DNA of 64,000 nucleotides from an uncultured Pelagibacteraceae bacterium (GTDB taxonomy: Bacteria; Pseudomonadota; Alphaproteobacteria; Pelagibacterales; Pelagibacteraceae). Shown here one piece after another: positions 42,657 to 56,482 of the stretch (positions are counted from its first letter, which is position 1; the number at the start of each line of letters is the position of its first letter). Under the pieces are notes generated by a model that was given only the letters and a program-made list of their open reading frames with translations, ran no database searches and was not told the DNA's origin. The stretch is taken from positions 1 to 64,000 of the forward strand of contig CACNZU010000001.1 of the NCBI GenBank assembly GCA_902624885.1, written 5' to 3'. A program made the position numbers and the translations under genes.

Positions 42657-43127
42657 ATGAAAAATCAAAAACTTCCTATGCGTAATGGGGTTGGAGTAAT
42701 CATTTTAAATAATCAAAATAAAGTTTTTGTTGGTAAGAGAAAAGATAATCCCTATAACAAATGGCAAATGCCACAAGGAGGTGTTGATGATGGAGAAAGC
42801 TACATGGCGGCAATGAAAAGAGAGCTTTTTGAGGAGACTAGCATCAAAAATATTCAAGTTTTAAAAGAGATAGATGGTTTTTTTGAGTATGAGCTACCTA
42901 AAGATTTAGTTGGAATAATTTGGAAAGGAAAATATAGAGGCCAAAAGCAAAAATGGTTTATCTCTCGATTTGTCGGAAATGAGAAAGAAATAAACTTAAA
43001 AACTCCAAACCCAGAATTTATTGAATGGAAATGGATTTTACCTGATGAGCTTCCGCAAGTAATTGTAGATTTTAAAAGAGTTATGTATGAAAATCTTTTA
43101 AGGAATTTAAAAGAATTTATTGATTAA
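42657..43127 (+). CDS. rppH: RNA pyrophosphohydrolase
   Basis: A 156-residue Nudix hydrolase that removes pyrophosphate from 5' ends of mRNA and starts decay. The Nudix box GGVDDGESYMAAMKRELFEE begins near residue 41 and continues ETSIKNI. The N-terminal RNGVGVIILN and QKWFISRFVG are RppH-type. It starts three bases after ctpA and overlaps the 3' end of atpC on the other strand by 11 bases. Confidence 0.92.
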   Translation: MKNQKLPMRNGVGVIILNNQNKVFVGKRKDNPYNKWQMPQGGVDDGESYMAAMKRELFEETSIKNIQVLKEIDGFFEYELPKDLVGIIWKGKYRGQKQKWFISRFVGNEKEINLKTPNPEFIEWKWILPDELPQVIVDFKRVMYENLLRNLKEFID

Positions 43128-43505
43128 TATTTTTTAAGGTATCTATCTTGTAAGTAAGTAAATATTTTTCTTTATCGGTAATTTTATCATTTTTAATTTT
43201 TTTCTCTGACTCATTAATTATTTTTTCTAATGAATTTTGATCAAAATCTGATATCTCTCTTGCAGTGGAAGTTAAAATTAAAAGATTATTATTTGCAAAT
43301 TCAACTGTGCCTTCCTCAACAAAGAATTTTTTTTCTGTTTCATCGATTATTTTAATTAATCCAGGTCTTAAAAAAGTAATTAATGGAATGTGATTTTTTA
43401 ATATTCCCATTTCTCCTTCAAATGAGGGTAGTACGACTTCAGAGACATCTTTTTTTAAAATTAATTTATCTGGAGATATTATTTCTACTACAAATTTTTC
43501 AGACA

Positions 43506-43506
<1 letters not shown>
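43117..43506 (-). CDS. atpC: ATP synthase F1 epsilon subunit
   Basis: A 129-residue central-stalk subunit that couples and limits F1. It has the N-terminal beta sandwich (EIISPDKLILKKDVSEVVLPSFEGEMGILKNHIPLITFLRPG) and a short C-terminal helical hairpin. It is the last gene of the atpHAGDC operon and overlaps atpD by one base. No terminator hairpin is visible in the overlap with rppH. Confidence 0.93.
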
Positions 43507-45804
<2,298 letters not shown>

Positions 45805-45805
<1 letters not shown>

Positions 45806-47334
45806 TATTTTATTCCTTTTTTGTATTCCTCAATTATCCCAGATAAAAGTTTTTCAGTATCTTCATCGAGTTTTCCTGAGGATTGAATTAGATCAAGGAT
45901 TTCAGGTTTATCTGTTTTAATTTTGTTAATAATATCTTTTTCAAATTTTTTAATTTTGCCTAAATCCAAATCGTCTAAGTAACCTTTAACTCCAGTGAAA
46001 ACCGTAATAACCTGCTCAGCAACGGTCATTGGAGAGTATTGATCTTGTTTTAATAGTTCTGTTAATTTTGAACCTCTATTAAGTAGTTGCTGGGTTGAGG
46101 CGTCTAAGTCTGAACCAAATTGCGCAAACGCAGCCATTTCTCTATATTGTGCAAGTTCTAGTTTTATTGAACCAGCAACTTTTTTCATTGCTTTTGTTTG
46201 AGCCGCAGAACCGACTCTAGATACAGATAGACCAACATTTACTGCTGGTCTTATCCCTTGATTGAATAATTCGGTTTCTAAAAATATTTGGCCGTCAGTA
46301 ATAGAAATAACATTGGTTGGTATGTAAGCAGAAACGTCTCCAGCTTGCGTTTCAATTATAGGTAAAGCCGTTAGTGAACCACCACCACTTTTATCACTTA
46401 GTTTTGCAGCTCGTTCTAACAATCTACTATGTAGGTAAAAAACATCTCCTGGATAAGCTTCTCTTCCAGGTGGTCTTCTTAATAATAAAGACATTTGTCT
46501 ATAAGCGACGGCCTGTTTTGATAAATCATCATAAACTATTAGAGCATGCATACCATTATCTCTAAAATATTCCCCAATAGTACAACCTGTGTAAGGAGCC
46601 AAAAATTGTAAGGGAGCCGAGTCAGAAGCAGTTGCTGCAACAATTGTAGTGTATTTTAATGCACCAGCCTCTTCTAAAGTTTTTGTTATCTGAGCTACGG
46701 TAGAACGTTTTTGACCAATTGCTACATATACACAGTATAACTTTTTCTTTTCATCTGATGACTCATTAATTTTTTTTTGATTAATGATTGCGTCTATTGC
46801 GACTGCGGTCTTGCCTGTTTGTCTGTCACCAATTATTAATTCTCTTTGACCTCTCCCTATAGGAATTAGTGAGTCTATAGATTTTAAACCAGTTTGCATT
46901 GGTTCATTAACTGATTGTCTTGGAATAATACCAGGAGCCTTCACCTCTACACGTTTTCTATTTTTAGCTGAAATAGTCCCTTTGCCATCTATAGGATTTC
47001 CTAAACCATCAACTACTCTGCCTAAAAGCTCTTTGCCAACCGGAACATCAACAATTGCACCTGTTCTTTTAATAGTGTCCCCTTCTTTAATTTTTCTATC
47101 ATCACCAAAAATAACTACTCCAACATTGTCGTTTTCTAAGTTTAATGCCATTCCTTTAGAACCATCTTCAAACTCAACCATCTCTCCAGCCTGGACATTG
47201 TCTAAACCATATACTCGGGCAATACCATCTCCTACTGATAAAACTTTTCCTATCTCAGAAACTTCAGCTTTATCTCCAAAGTTTTTAATTTGATCTTTTA
47301 ATAATTTTGTAATTTCAGATGGATTAATTGTCAT
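45805..47334 (-). CDS. atpA: ATP synthase F1 alpha subunit
   Basis: The non-catalytic nucleotide-binding F1 subunit, 509 residues. Walker A is GDRQTGKTA near 169-177, [37 protein letters not shown] follows as the standard catalytic-region block (from about 268), and [17 protein letters not shown] near 360 carries the Arg finger. It starts one base after atpH. Confidence 0.98.
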
Positions 47335-47335
47335 T

Positions 47336-47893
47336 TTAATTTTCTAACATTGCTTGTTCAAATTTTTTAAGTTTACTTTTTATTGATGTATCAATCATAA
47401 AGCTTCCTAGTTGCAATTTTAATCCCCCTATTAAATCTTTGTCTACTTCATAGTCAAATTTTAAAATAGATCCCATTGAATCGGATAGATCTTTACTAAT
47501 TTTAGCAAGCTCTATTTCGGAAAGTTCTTTTGAAGATATTAAAGAAGCTTTTATTTCACCCCTTTTTTTTGAACAGAGCTTTAAAAAACTTTCGGAAATT
47601 TTTTGTATAAAAAAAATTCTCCTTTTTTCAACTAATAATAAGAAAAAATTTTTTAAATTTTTAGAAAATTGTAATTTTTCTGCAAGTAAATTTATAACTT
47701 TTTCTTGTTGTTTATTACTTAGTGTAGGGTCTTTAGTAAAATTTTTAATTTCAAAGCTAGAGTTTAATATTGTTTGAAAAATTTTTATATCATTTTCAGT
47801 TTTATCAAGCTCTGATGACTCTTTGGAGACTTCAAACAAAGCACGAGAGTACCTTTCTGCAGTTTCAGTTGAGAAAGATTTATTTGTACTCAT
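47336..47893 (-). CDS. atpH: ATP synthase F1 delta subunit
   Basis: The peripheral stalk anchor, 185 residues, with an N-terminal helical domain ([17 protein letters not shown]) and the C-terminal end [23 protein letters not shown] that marks the family. It is the first gene of atpHAGDC. As in other alphaproteobacteria, the F0 genes are not next to it. priA lies 81 bases upstream on the same strand; I see no convincing promoter boxes in that gap. Confidence 0.93.
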   Translation of the reverse strand: MSTNKSFSTETAERYSRALFEVSKESSELDKTENDIKIFQTILNSSFEIKNFTKDPTLSNKQQEKVINLLAEKLQFSKNLKNFFLLLVEKRRIFFIQKISESFLKLCSKKRGEIKASLISSKELSEIELAKISKDLSDSMGSILKFDYEVDKDLIGGLKLQLGSFMIDTSIKSKLKKFEQAMLEN

Positions 47894-47974
47894 TTTAGTT
47901 GTCAGAATTTATTGTGAAATTATGCGTTGGTCGTACCATAAGAGTATATTATGATCAAGTTACCAATTTTGATC

Positions 47975-49918
47975 TCAGGCAAAATTTATAGGATCAACAT
48001 CAACCGTGAGTTTTATTTTTGATGAGATTTTAAGCCTATTTAAGACCTCATTTATTTTTTTTTGCATCATTAATCCACTATCGAACCTAATCAATAACCT
48101 AGATCTAAAATTTTTTTTTATTTTAAATAATGGGGAGTCAACCGGACCCAGCACCTCAAGATTTTTAATCTCACTTAATTTAACTTTAATTTCTCTTGCA
48201 CCTTGTAAACTTAAACCACGATCCTTTGAAGAAATAATTATAGCTATCAGTCTTAAAAAGGGCGGTAACCTATTTTGCTTTCTCAAAGAAAGTTCATTGA
48301 GAAGGAGTTTTTCTGAGTTATTTTTGATTAATTCATTAAGTGTGAAATCATACGGAGTAAGAGTTTGATATATTATTAGTGACTGTGTGCTGAATCTACC
48401 AGCTCTTCCACTTAATTGATGATATAATTGAATATTTTTTTCTGTTGTTCTTAAATCATAGCCTCTTCCAGAAAAATCTGCGTCTACAACAACAATACAA
48501 TTTAGGTTAGGAAAGTTGAACCCCTTTGAAATCATTTGTGTTCCTATTAAAATATCAACTTTATTTTCTTTAATTTCTCTAAACAAATTATTTGTTTTTT
48601 CTTTATTTTTTAAGTAATCGCTAGAAAATATTTTAACTTTTTTATTAGGAAATATTTTTTCTATTTCATCAAATATTTTTTCTACACCAGGGCCATACAT
48701 AACAAAATCACATTTTCCACCAGTTGAACATTTGGTTTTTATTTTTTTTTCTAAAGAACAGTGATGACAAATCGCTTTATTGATAAGTTTATGAAAAGTT
48801 AAATAAAGTGAGCAATTTGAACAAACTTCTTTATATCCACATTTTTTACAAATTAAATATGGGGCGTACCCTCTTCTATTTAAAAAAAATAGAACTTGAT
48901 TGCCTTTCTGTAAAAATATTTTTACTTTGTCTACTGTCTCTTGAGAAATAAACTTATCTTTAATTTTATTTACATTGAGGTTGATAATTTTTGTATCTGG
49001 TAGAGGATAATTTTTAAATCTTTTTAGAATTTTCACATGCCTATATTTTTTATTACAAATATTATTGTAAGTTTCAATTGATGGGACAGAAGTAACTAAA
49101 TGAATTGGAATTTTTTCAAAATTTGCTCTCGAGATAGCCATATCTCTAGCATTGTAAATTACTCCTTCATCTTGTTTGTAAGATGTGTCATGTTCCTCGT
49201 CTACAATAATTAATCCAAGTTTTTTAAATGGTAATAATAAAGACGATCTTGCACCTAATAAAATTTTTATTTTGTTATTTATAATCCCCTTCCAAATTTT
49301 TCTTTTTTTTTTTGGTGTTATTTTTGAATGCCATACTGCAGGTTCAAAACCAAAAAAATCTTCAAATCTTGATTTGAAATCATTAGTTAAAAAAATTTCA
49401 GGTAGTAGAACAAGTGCTTGATTATTTTTTCCAATTATTCTTTTTATTCTTTCAAAGTATACAAGTGTTTTTCCTGATCCTGTTGTTCCTTGTAAAACAG
49501 ATACATCAAATTTATTTTTATTTTTACTAAGAAACTTTAGTGCCTCCTCCTGTTCATAATTTAATTTAAATTTTTTTTTTTGAGTTTTTATTGGCTCTGC
49601 AAAGTCGTCGTCTATTTTTAAAAACTTATCTGATCCTCCGATAACCATTTTTAAGACCAAACCTATTGGAACCATATTATAATTTGAAAACCATTCTATA
49701 AAATCAACCAATGAACTATTAATTGAATATCCAGTTTTCTCCTTAATATTTTTAATTTTTATATTTTTAGGTTCTATATATTTGTTTTTCCAAACAACCC
49801 CGATTTCATTTTTCGATCCGAAAGGGACTATTACTAAATCACCTATTTTATTCTCTTTTTTAGAATTATAAGTAAAAGGATAATTAAAAATCTTTGGCAA
49901 CAAGACTTGAGCTTTCAT
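47975..49918 (-). CDS. priA: Primosomal helicase PriA
   Basis: A 647-residue helicase that restarts stalled replication forks. From the ATG at 49918 it has a short 3'BD domain (KAQVLLPKIFNYPFTY), a helicase core with Walker A LQGTTGSGKTLVYFERI near 145 and DEEHDTSYKQDEG near 243, a zinc-binding insert CKKCGYKEVCSNCSLYLTFH near 380, and SGRAGRF. The last Cys pair is CSTGGKC, a C-x5-C spacing, where most PriA have C-x2-C. A longer frame upstream would add 46 residues not in the family and read into lpd; 49918 is preferred. Confidence 0.92.
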   Translation of the reverse strand: MKAQVLLPKIFNYPFTYNSKKENKIGDLVIVPFGSKNEIGVVWKNKYIEPKNIKIKNIKEKTGYSINSSLVDFIEWFSNYNMVPIGLVLKMVIGGSDKFLKIDDDFAEPIKTQKKKFKLNYEQEEALKFLSKNKNKFDVSVLQGTTGSGKTLVYFERIKRIIGKNNQALVLLPEIFLTNDFKSRFEDFFGFEPAVWHSKITPKKKRKIWKGIINNKIKILLGARSSLLLPFKKLGLIIVDEEHDTSYKQDEGVIYNARDMAISRANFEKIPIHLVTSVPSIETYNNICNKKYRHVKILKRFKNYPLPDTKIINLNVNKIKDKFISQETVDKVKIFLQKGNQVLFFLNRRGYAPYLICKKCGYKEVCSNCSLYLTFHKLINKAICHHCSLEKKIKTKCSTGGKCDFVMYGPGVEKIFDEIEKIFPNKKVKIFSSDYLKNKEKTNNLFREIKENKVDILIGTQMISKGFNFPNLNCIVVVDADFSGRGYDLRTTEKNIQLYHQLSGRAGRFSTQSLIIYQTLTPYDFTLNELIKNNSEKLLLNELSLRKQNRLPPFLRLIAIIISSKDRGLSLQGAREIKVKLSEIKNLEVLGPVDSPLFKIKKNFRSRLLIRFDSGLMMQKKINEVLNRLKISSKIKLTVDVDPINFA

Positions 49919-49946
49919 GGAATAATTGTATTTGATTTTCTTATAA

Positions 49947-51347
49947 TTAAAAATGAATTGGTCTTTTATCAACAGCCAATGCTGCCTCTTTAATCGCCTC
50001 TGTATGAGTAGGATGAGCGTGACAAGTTCTAGCAATATCCTCTGCACTAGCCCCAAATTCCATTGCTAATGCCATCTCTGCAATCATGTCTCCACAATGA
50101 GGACCAATTATATGTACGCCTAAAACTTTATCGGTTTTGCTATCTGCTAAAATCTTTACAAATCCCTCTGTTTCGTTGTTTACCTTAGCCCTTGAGTTAG
50201 CCAAAAATGGAAATTTACCAACTTTGTAAGATTTTTTTTCATTCTTTAGTTCTTCTTCAGTTTTACCTACTGCTGCAACTTCCGGTGAAGTGTAAATTAC
50301 TCCAGGAATTACATCATAATTTACATGACCAGCTTGACCAGCTAATATTTCTGCAACTGCTATACCCTCTTCTTCAGCTTTGTGTGCTAACATTGGACCT
50401 TTTATTACATCTCCAATAGCGTATATATTTTCTATTGAAGTCTGTAATTTATTATTTACTTCTATTCTTCCTTTTGTATCTTTTTTTACTCCTATCTTTG
50501 TCAAATTAAGTCCTTCTGTATAAGGTTTGCGCCCAACTGAAACTAGTACTTTATCAAATTCTAAGGTTTCATCTCTTGAACTTTTCAAATCAGTATAATT
50601 TATTGAAACACCTTGGTTAGAAGATTTTATTTTATTAACTCTTGAACCCATCTTGAAATTGATGCCTTGTCTAGTTAAAATTTTTTTAAATTCATTTGAA
50701 ATTTCTCTATCCATACCTGGTGTAATATGGTCAAGGTACTCTATTACTGTAACATTCGAACCTAATCTTGACCATACAGAACCCATTTCTAAACCTATAT
50801 AACCGCCACCAATAACAGCTAATTTTTTCGGTACATCCTTTAAAGATAAAGCTCCTGTTGATGAGATTATATTCTTTTCATCTATTTCTATACCTGGTAA
50901 AGATGAAACTGAAGAGCCGGTAGCGATAACAATATTTTTTGCAGTATAATTAGTCTTTTTATTATTATCGTAAACAACAATATCATTTTTTGAAAATAGC
51001 ACGCCTTTTCCTTTAATATAGGTTACTTTGTTTTTTTTAAATAAAAATTCTACACCTTTAGTCAAAACTTGAACTGATTTATCTTTATTAGACATCATTT
51101 TTTCAATGTTGAGTTTTATTCCCTCAATTTCAATTCCTTGACTATTAAAATCTTTTCTTGCTTTATGAAAATTTTCTGACAAGTTTAATAAACTTTTAGA
51201 GGGAATACAGCCAACATTTAAGCACGTGCCTCCTAACGTACCTCTAGACTCTACACAAGCTGTTTTTAAACCAAGTTGCGCAGCTCTAATTGCACAAACA
51301 TAACCACCCGGTCCTCCTCCAATAACGATTAAATCAAAACTACTCAT
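49947..51347 (-). CDS. lpd: Dihydrolipoyl dehydrogenase (E3)
   Basis: A 466-residue FAD/NAD flavoprotein that reoxidises lipoamide. The FAD motif GGGPGGYVCAIRAAQLG is near 10, the redox disulphide GGTCLNVGCIPSK near 40, the NAD motif GGGYIGLEMG near 180, and the C-terminal HAHPTHTEA supplies the active-site His. It follows sucB by one base and so forms the E3 of 2-oxoglutarate dehydrogenase. It is the only E3 in the window and probably also serves PDH. Confidence 0.97.
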   Translation of the reverse strand: MSSFDLIVIGGGPGGYVCAIRAAQLGLKTACVESRGTLGGTCLNVGCIPSKSLLNLSENFHKARKDFNSQGIEIEGIKLNIEKMMSNKDKSVQVLTKGVEFLFKKNKVTYIKGKGVLFSKNDIVVYDNNKKTNYTAKNIVIATGSSVSSLPGIEIDEKNIISSTGALSLKDVPKKLAVIGGGYIGLEMGSVWSRLGSNVTVIEYLDHITPGMDREISNEFKKILTRQGINFKMGSRVNKIKSSNQGVSINYTDLKSSRDETLEFDKVLVSVGRKPYTEGLNLTKIGVKKDTKGRIEVNNKLQTSIENIYAIGDVIKGPMLAHKAEEEGIAVAEILAGQAGHVNYDVIPGVIYTSPEVAAVGKTEEELKNEKKSYKVGKFPFLANSRAKVNNETEGFVKILADSKTDKVLGVHIIGPHCGDMIAEMALAMEFGASAEDIARTCHAHPTHTEAIKEAALAVDKRPIHF

Positions 51348-51348
51348 A

Positions 51349-52689
51349 CTAAATATTTAAAAATAATCTCTTTGGTTGTTCTAAAGATTCTTTTACAATT
51401 TTTAAAAATGAAACAGCCTCTTTGCCGTCTACAATTCTATGATCATATGATAAAGCTAAATACATAACTGGTCTCACTTCTATAATGCCATTAACAACTA
51501 TAGGTCTTTGAACAATATTGTGCATACCTAAAACAGCAGATTGAGGAGGATTTAAGATCGGAGTTGACAACATTGAACCATAGATACCTCCATTGGTAAT
51601 TGTAAATGTCCCTCCTTGAAGATCTTCAATAGTAATTTTACCATCTCTAGCTTTTTGACCTAGATCAGAAATATTTTTTTCAATATCTGCAAAAGACATT
51701 TCGTCAGTCTCTCTTAAAACTGGAACTACCAAACCTCTATCAGTCCCAACAGCAATGCTGATATTATAATAATTCTTATATACAATATCTTCACCTTGAA
51801 TTTCAGAGTTTATTGCCGGGAAATTTTTTAAACCAATTACGCAAGCTTTAACAAAAAAAGACATGAAACCTAGCTTCACACCATAATTACTTTGGAACTC
51901 CTCTTTATACTCATTTCTCATAGCGATTACCTCACTCATGTCCACTTCATTAAATGTTGTTAACATGGCTGCATTTTCTTGAGCTTCTTTTAACCTCTTT
52001 GCAATCGTTAATCTTAACCTCGTCATTTTTACTCTTTCTTCGGGTCCGTGTTTAATTTTTCTTTCTGAGGGAGCAGGTTTTGAACCCATTAGACCCATTA
52101 TATCCTCTTTTAAGATTATTCCATTTTTTCCTGTACCCTTTACATCACTTAAACTTACCTTTGCTTCACTGGCCATCTTTCTAGCTGCTGGTGAAATTCG
52201 TGTTTCTGTTTCTATTTTAAGTGGTTTTTCTGAAACTTTCTTTTCGACGTGAACTTCCTCTAAAATAAGAGGCTCCTCGTCTACTTTCTCATTGTCTAAT
52301 TTGAGAACTTGATCCTCTATTTTTGGCTTTATTATTTTTTTTTGATGTATGTCATTTTTTTTATCATCAAATATTTTAGGCTCTTTTTTCGCTATTTTTT
52401 TTGGTGGATTATATGATTTAACCTCTTTATGATATTTGTTTTCATTTTTACCAATATTACTAATTGTGCCTAATAGCGATCCAACATTAACTGTCTCACC
52501 TTCTTTGACATCTATACTTCCCAGAATACCGTTACTTGGAGCAGGCACCTCCACATTTACTTTATCAGTTTCTAGTTCAACTATCGGCTCATCAGCTACT
52601 ACTTTTTCTCCTTGAGATTTTAACCATTTTGATACTGTTGCCTCAGTGACTGACTCACCTAAAGTAGGAACTTTAATTTTTTCTGACAT
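51349..52689 (-). CDS. sucB: 2-oxoglutarate dehydrogenase E2, dihydrolipoyl succinyltransferase
   Basis: A 446-residue E2: lipoyl domain at 2-77 with Lys43 in [10 protein letters not shown], a long Lys/Glu-rich linker, a subunit-binding domain near 164-198 ([20 protein letters not shown]), and the catalytic domain with [13 protein letters not shown] at the end. It transfers succinyl from lipoamide to CoA. The start codon overlaps the sucA stop by one base. Confidence 0.96.
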   Translation of the reverse strand: MSEKIKVPTLGESVTEATVSKWLKSQGEKVVADEPIVELETDKVNVEVPAPSNGILGSIDVKEGETVNVGSLLGTISNIGKNENKYHKEVKSYNPPKKIAKKEPKIFDDKKNDIHQKKIIKPKIEDQVLKLDNEKVDEEPLILEEVHVEKKVSEKPLKIETETRISPAARKMASEAKVSLSDVKGTGKNGIILKEDIMGLMGSKPAPSERKIKHGPEERVKMTRLRLTIAKRLKEAQENAAMLTTFNEVDMSEVIAMRNEYKEEFQSNYGVKLGFMSFFVKACVIGLKNFPAINSEIQGEDIVYKNYYNISIAVGTDRGLVVPVLRETDEMSFADIEKNISDLGQKARDGKITIEDLQGGTFTITNGGIYGSMLSTPILNPPQSAVLGMHNIVQRPIVVNGIIEVRPVMYLALSYDHRIVDGKEAVSFLKIVKESLEQPKRLFLNI

Positions 52690-55577
52690 TAGTGTTTAAG
52701 TATCTTTTCTAATATTTCTTTTTGTTGTGCAAGGTGTTTATTAGCATTTCCAGTCGCAGTAGTAGAAGAAGCTGATCTACCCACAAATTTTACGTTAATA
52801 TCGTTAAAATCAATCATTTCCAAAGTTCTTTCAATATAATTTCTTACAGTATTCCATGCTCCCATATTTTTTGGCTCTTCTTGACACCATATAAACTTAG
52901 CTTTTTTATAATTTTTAAGCACTTTAGCCAAAGTTTTAGCAGGGAAGGGATAAAGTTGCTCAAGTCGAATCAATACTACATCATCTGTCTTGGTTTTTTC
53001 TCTTTCCTCTAATAAATCATAATAAATTTTTCCAGAACACATCACAACCTTTCTTATATTCTTATATTTTTTTAAGGAAATTAAATTATTACTTTTGATA
53101 TAAGCATCATCCTCCAAAACTCTGTGGAAAGAACTTTTGGTGACAAATTCAGATAGGTTAGATACACATCTCTTATGTCTTAAAAGTGATTTAGGCGTCA
53201 TTATAATTAAAGGTTTTCTAAACTCTCTATGCATCTGTCTCCTAAGAACATGGAAATAATTTGAAGGTGTTGTACAATTAACTACTTGTATATTTTCTCC
53301 AGCACATAGTTGTAAAAATCTTTCTAATCTTGCAGATGAATGTTCGGGTCCTTGACCTTCATAACCATGGGGTAGCAGCATTACAAGTCCACTAGCTCTT
53401 CCCCATTTGGCCTCTGAAGAAGTAATGAATTGATCAATAATCACTTGTGCTCCATTTGCAAAATCTCCAAATTGTGCTTCCCATAAAACTAAAGTTTCAG
53501 GTTCAGACAAGGAGTACCCATATTCAAATCCAAGAACTGCTAATTCTGATAATAAGCTATCTATTATCTCAAATTTTTTTTGTCCATTTTGGATGTTATT
53601 AAGTGGTAAATAACGGTCGTGATTATCTTGGTTTCTTAAAACTGCATGCCTTTGACTAAAAGTTCCTCTGCCAGAATCTTGCCCGGAAAGCCTTACCGAA
53701 AAACCCTCAATAAGCAATGTTCCAATAGCTAATGACTCTGATGCAGACCAATCAACTTTACCACTTTCAAACATTTTTTTTCGTATTTCGAAAACTCTTT
53801 TTAGAGTTTTATGAGCGTTAAAATTACTTGGAATTTTAAATATTTCTTTTCCAACTTTGGCTAATATCTTTTTATCTACACCACTTTTGCCTCTTTTATC
53901 TTTTCCTAGACCAGGTTTAAATCTAGACCATACACCATCGAACCATTTAAGTTCTGATTTATAGTTTTTAGATGATGAAAACTCATTTTCTAAATAATCT
54001 TTAAAATTCTGTTTATCTTTTTGAATCTTCGTACTAGATGTTAAACCTTCTTCTGAAAGTTTTTTTCCGTAAAGTGTAAGAGTAGTTGGATGATTTTTAA
54101 TCTTTTTATACATTATTGGTTGAGTAAATGAGGGTTCATCTCCTTCATTATGTCCAAACCTTCTGTAACAAACCATGTCGACTACAACATCTCGATTAAA
54201 TTTTTGCCTGTACTCAGTAGCAATTTTAGCACAGTGAGTAACTGCTTCCGGGTCATCTCCATTTACATGAAATATTGGAGCTTGAGCAGTTTTTGCAACG
54301 TCTGAAGGGTATGGTGAAGATCTAGCAAACCTTGGTGCGGTTGTGAAACCTATTTGATTATTAACAATTATATGGATAGTCCCACCAATATTATGTCCTG
54401 GTAAACCTGACATCGCGAAACACTCTGCAACTATTCCTTGCCCAGCAAAAGCAGCATCTCCGTGCATAATTACTGGAATAACTTTTTTTCTTTCTTTATC
54501 TTTGTGAAAAAATTGTTTAGCTCTTACTTGGCCCAAGACTACAGGATTAACCGCTTCTAAGTGAGAAGGGTTATCTGTTAAACTAATATGAACCACGTTT
54601 CCATCAAATTCTCTATTAGAGGATGCTCCTAGATGGTACTTCACGTCACCTTCAAAATCTTTGCTTGCATTAACTGATTTTCCAAAAAATTCGCTAAAAA
54701 TTGCTCTGTACGGTTTTCCCATAACGTTAGCTAAAACATTGAGTCTTCCTCTGTGTGGCATTCCAATTTTAATTTCTTTTGCTCCTAGATTTCCACCTCG
54801 TTTAATGATTTGTTCGAGAGCAGGTATTAGTGACTCACCACCATCTAAACCAAATCTCTTAGTTCCTACAAACTTGACATGCAAGTACTTTTCAAAACCT
54901 TCAGCTTGTATCATTTTATTTAAAATTGCTTTTTTTCCATTTTCTGTAAAAGTTATATCTTTTTCAGGTCCTTCGATTCTATTTCTTATCCAAGCTTTTT
55001 CCTCTGGATCACTCATATGCATAAACTCATAACCAATTGAAGAACAGTAAGTTTTTTTAAGAATTTTAAGAATTTGGTTTAGGTCTGCATATTGAAGTCC
55101 TAAAACTCCGTCTAAAAAGATTTTTCTAGTATAGTCTTTTTTTGAAAAACCATATGTTTCTGGTTTTAATTCTGTATGTTCTTTTTTTTCTTGTATAGAT
55201 AAAGGATCTAGATTTGATATTAAATGACCTCTGATTCTAAAGGCCCTAATTAACATGATCGCTCTTACAGAATCTTTCGAAGCTTGTTTAATAGAACCTG
55301 CCTCAATATTATTTAAATCTACAAAATTTTCTTTTAAAATATTTTTTTGTAAATTAATTTTCTTGATTTTTTTTTCTGGAGACCAGCTAGGCCCATTAAG
55401 ATCATTTAGAATTAATTTCTCATCCTCACTTAATCCATCAAAAAACTTTTTCCAGCTATCAGGCAAAGATTTCGGATCTGAAAGATAGTCTGAATAAAAT
55501 TGATTTATAAATTCAGAATTTAAACCTGATAGGAATGATGTTTTTTTGTAAGTTAAATTATTATCTGATGATGACAT
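52689..55577 (-). CDS. sucA: 2-oxoglutarate dehydrogenase E1
   Basis: A 962-residue thiamine-dependent E1. [18 protein letters not shown] near 261-278, [11 protein letters not shown] near 362 (ThDP site) and [14 protein letters not shown] near 455 are the family marks, with [20 protein letters not shown] near 743 in the C-terminal half. The N-terminus ([20 protein letters not shown]) has the E2-binding stretch. It overlaps sucB by one base; sucD lies 29 bases upstream. Confidence 0.97.
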   Translation of the reverse strand: MSSSDNNLTYKKTSFLSGLNSEFINQFYSDYLSDPKSLPDSWKKFFDGLSEDEKLILNDLNGPSWSPEKKIKKINLQKNILKENFVDLNNIEAGSIKQASKDSVRAIMLIRAFRIRGHLISNLDPLSIQEKKEHTELKPETYGFSKKDYTRKIFLDGVLGLQYADLNQILKILKKTYCSSIGYEFMHMSDPEEKAWIRNRIEGPEKDITFTENGKKAILNKMIQAEGFEKYLHVKFVGTKRFGLDGGESLIPALEQIIKRGGNLGAKEIKIGMPHRGRLNVLANVMGKPYRAIFSEFFGKSVNASKDFEGDVKYHLGASSNREFDGNVVHISLTDNPSHLEAVNPVVLGQVRAKQFFHKDKERKKVIPVIMHGDAAFAGQGIVAECFAMSGLPGHNIGGTIHIIVNNQIGFTTAPRFARSSPYPSDVAKTAQAPIFHVNGDDPEAVTHCAKIATEYRQKFNRDVVVDMVCYRRFGHNEGDEPSFTQPIMYKKIKNHPTTLTLYGKKLSEEGLTSSTKIQKDKQNFKDYLENEFSSSKNYKSELKWFDGVWSRFKPGLGKDKRGKSGVDKKILAKVGKEIFKIPSNFNAHKTLKRVFEIRKKMFESGKVDWSASESLAIGTLLIEGFSVRLSGQDSGRGTFSQRHAVLRNQDNHDRYLPLNNIQNGQKKFEIIDSLLSELAVLGFEYGYSLSEPETLVLWEAQFGDFANGAQVIIDQFITSSEAKWGRASGLVMLLPHGYEGQGPEHSSARLERFLQLCAGENIQVVNCTTPSNYFHVLRRQMHREFRKPLIIMTPKSLLRHKRCVSNLSEFVTKSSFHRVLEDDAYIKSNNLISLKKYKNIRKVVMCSGKIYYDLLEEREKTKTDDVVLIRLEQLYPFPAKTLAKVLKNYKKAKFIWCQEEPKNMGAWNTVRNYIERTLEMIDFNDINVKFVGRSASSTTATGNANKHLAQQKEILEKILKH

Positions 55578-55606
55578 TGATTTATTTTAACATAAATAAT
55601 TAAAAA

Positions 55607-56482
55607 TCAACTATTTAGTTTATCAAAAAGAGTTTTACCAATATCTGCAGGTGATTTAGATATGGTAATTCCTGCAGATCTCATGGTTTCAATTTTGTCT
55701 TGGGCCCCTCCTTTGCCTCCAGATACAATAGCGCCAGCATGTCCCATTCTCCTTCCTGGTGGAGCAGTTAAGCCTGCAATAAATCCTACCATTGGTTTCT
55801 TTATTTTCTCTTTTTTTAAAAATTCAGCAGCGTCCTCTTCAGCTGATCCACCTATTTCTCCAATCATAACAATTGATTTTGTATCTTCGTCTTTTAAAAA
55901 AAGTTCTAAACAGTCAATAAAATTGGTTCCATTTATAGGATCTCCTCCAATTCCTATACAAGTTGATTGTCCTAATCCACTTTGAGTAGTTTGCGCTACA
56001 GCTTCATAAGTAAGTGTTCCCGACCTGGATACTATTCCGACTGATCCTTTTTTGTGAATATTACCTGGCATAATCCCTATTTTACATTCGTCAGGAGTAA
56101 TTATACCTGGACAGTTTGGTCCAATAAGTCTTGAATTGCTATTTTTTAATATTTTTTTTACTCTCAACATATCTAAAATAGGTATTCCTTCAGTAATACA
56201 AACTATTAGCTCAATTTTTGCATTTATTGCCTCGATAATTGCTTCAGCAGCAAATTTTGGGGGAACATAGATCATAGTTGCGTTGGCAGAAGTTTTATCT
56301 TTTGCCTCTTGAACTGTGTTGAAAACTGGACAACCAAGATGAGTTTGACCACCTTTTTTAGGTGTTACTCCTCCAACTAAATTTGTTCCATATTTTAATG
56401 ATTGTTCAGAATGAAAAGTTCCATGTTTTCCTGTAAATCCTTGGCAAATTACTTTTGTTGATTTATTTACTAAAACAGACAT
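55607..56482 (-). CDS. sucD: Succinyl-CoA synthetase alpha subunit
   Basis: The 291-residue alpha subunit that carries the phosphohistidine. [11 protein letters not shown] near 18, [17 protein letters not shown] near 155, [19 protein letters not shown] near 176 and [18 protein letters not shown] near 247 with the phospho-His are all clear. It makes succinate plus ATP or GTP from succinyl-CoA. It follows sucC with no gap. Confidence 0.98.
   Translation of the reverse strand: MSVLVNKSTKVICQGFTGKHGTFHSEQSLKYGTNLVGGVTPKKGGQTHLGCPVFNTVQEAKDKTSANATMIYVPPKFAAEAIIEAINAKIELIVCITEGIPILDMLRVKKILKNSNSRLIGPNCPGIITPDECKIGIMPGNIHKKGSVGIVSRSGTLTYEAVAQTTQSGLGQSTCIGIGGDPINGTNFIDCLELFLKDEDTKSIVMIGEIGGSAEEDAAEFLKKEKIKKPMVGFIAGLTAPPGRRMGHAGAIVSGGKGGAQDKIETMRSAGITISKSPADIGKTLFDKLNS

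Noticed and set aside
49919-50056. 46-residue N-terminal extension of PriA
   Set aside because: It lies within the coding end of lpd, has no similarity to the PriA start and is followed by an ATG at 49918 where the family homology begins.
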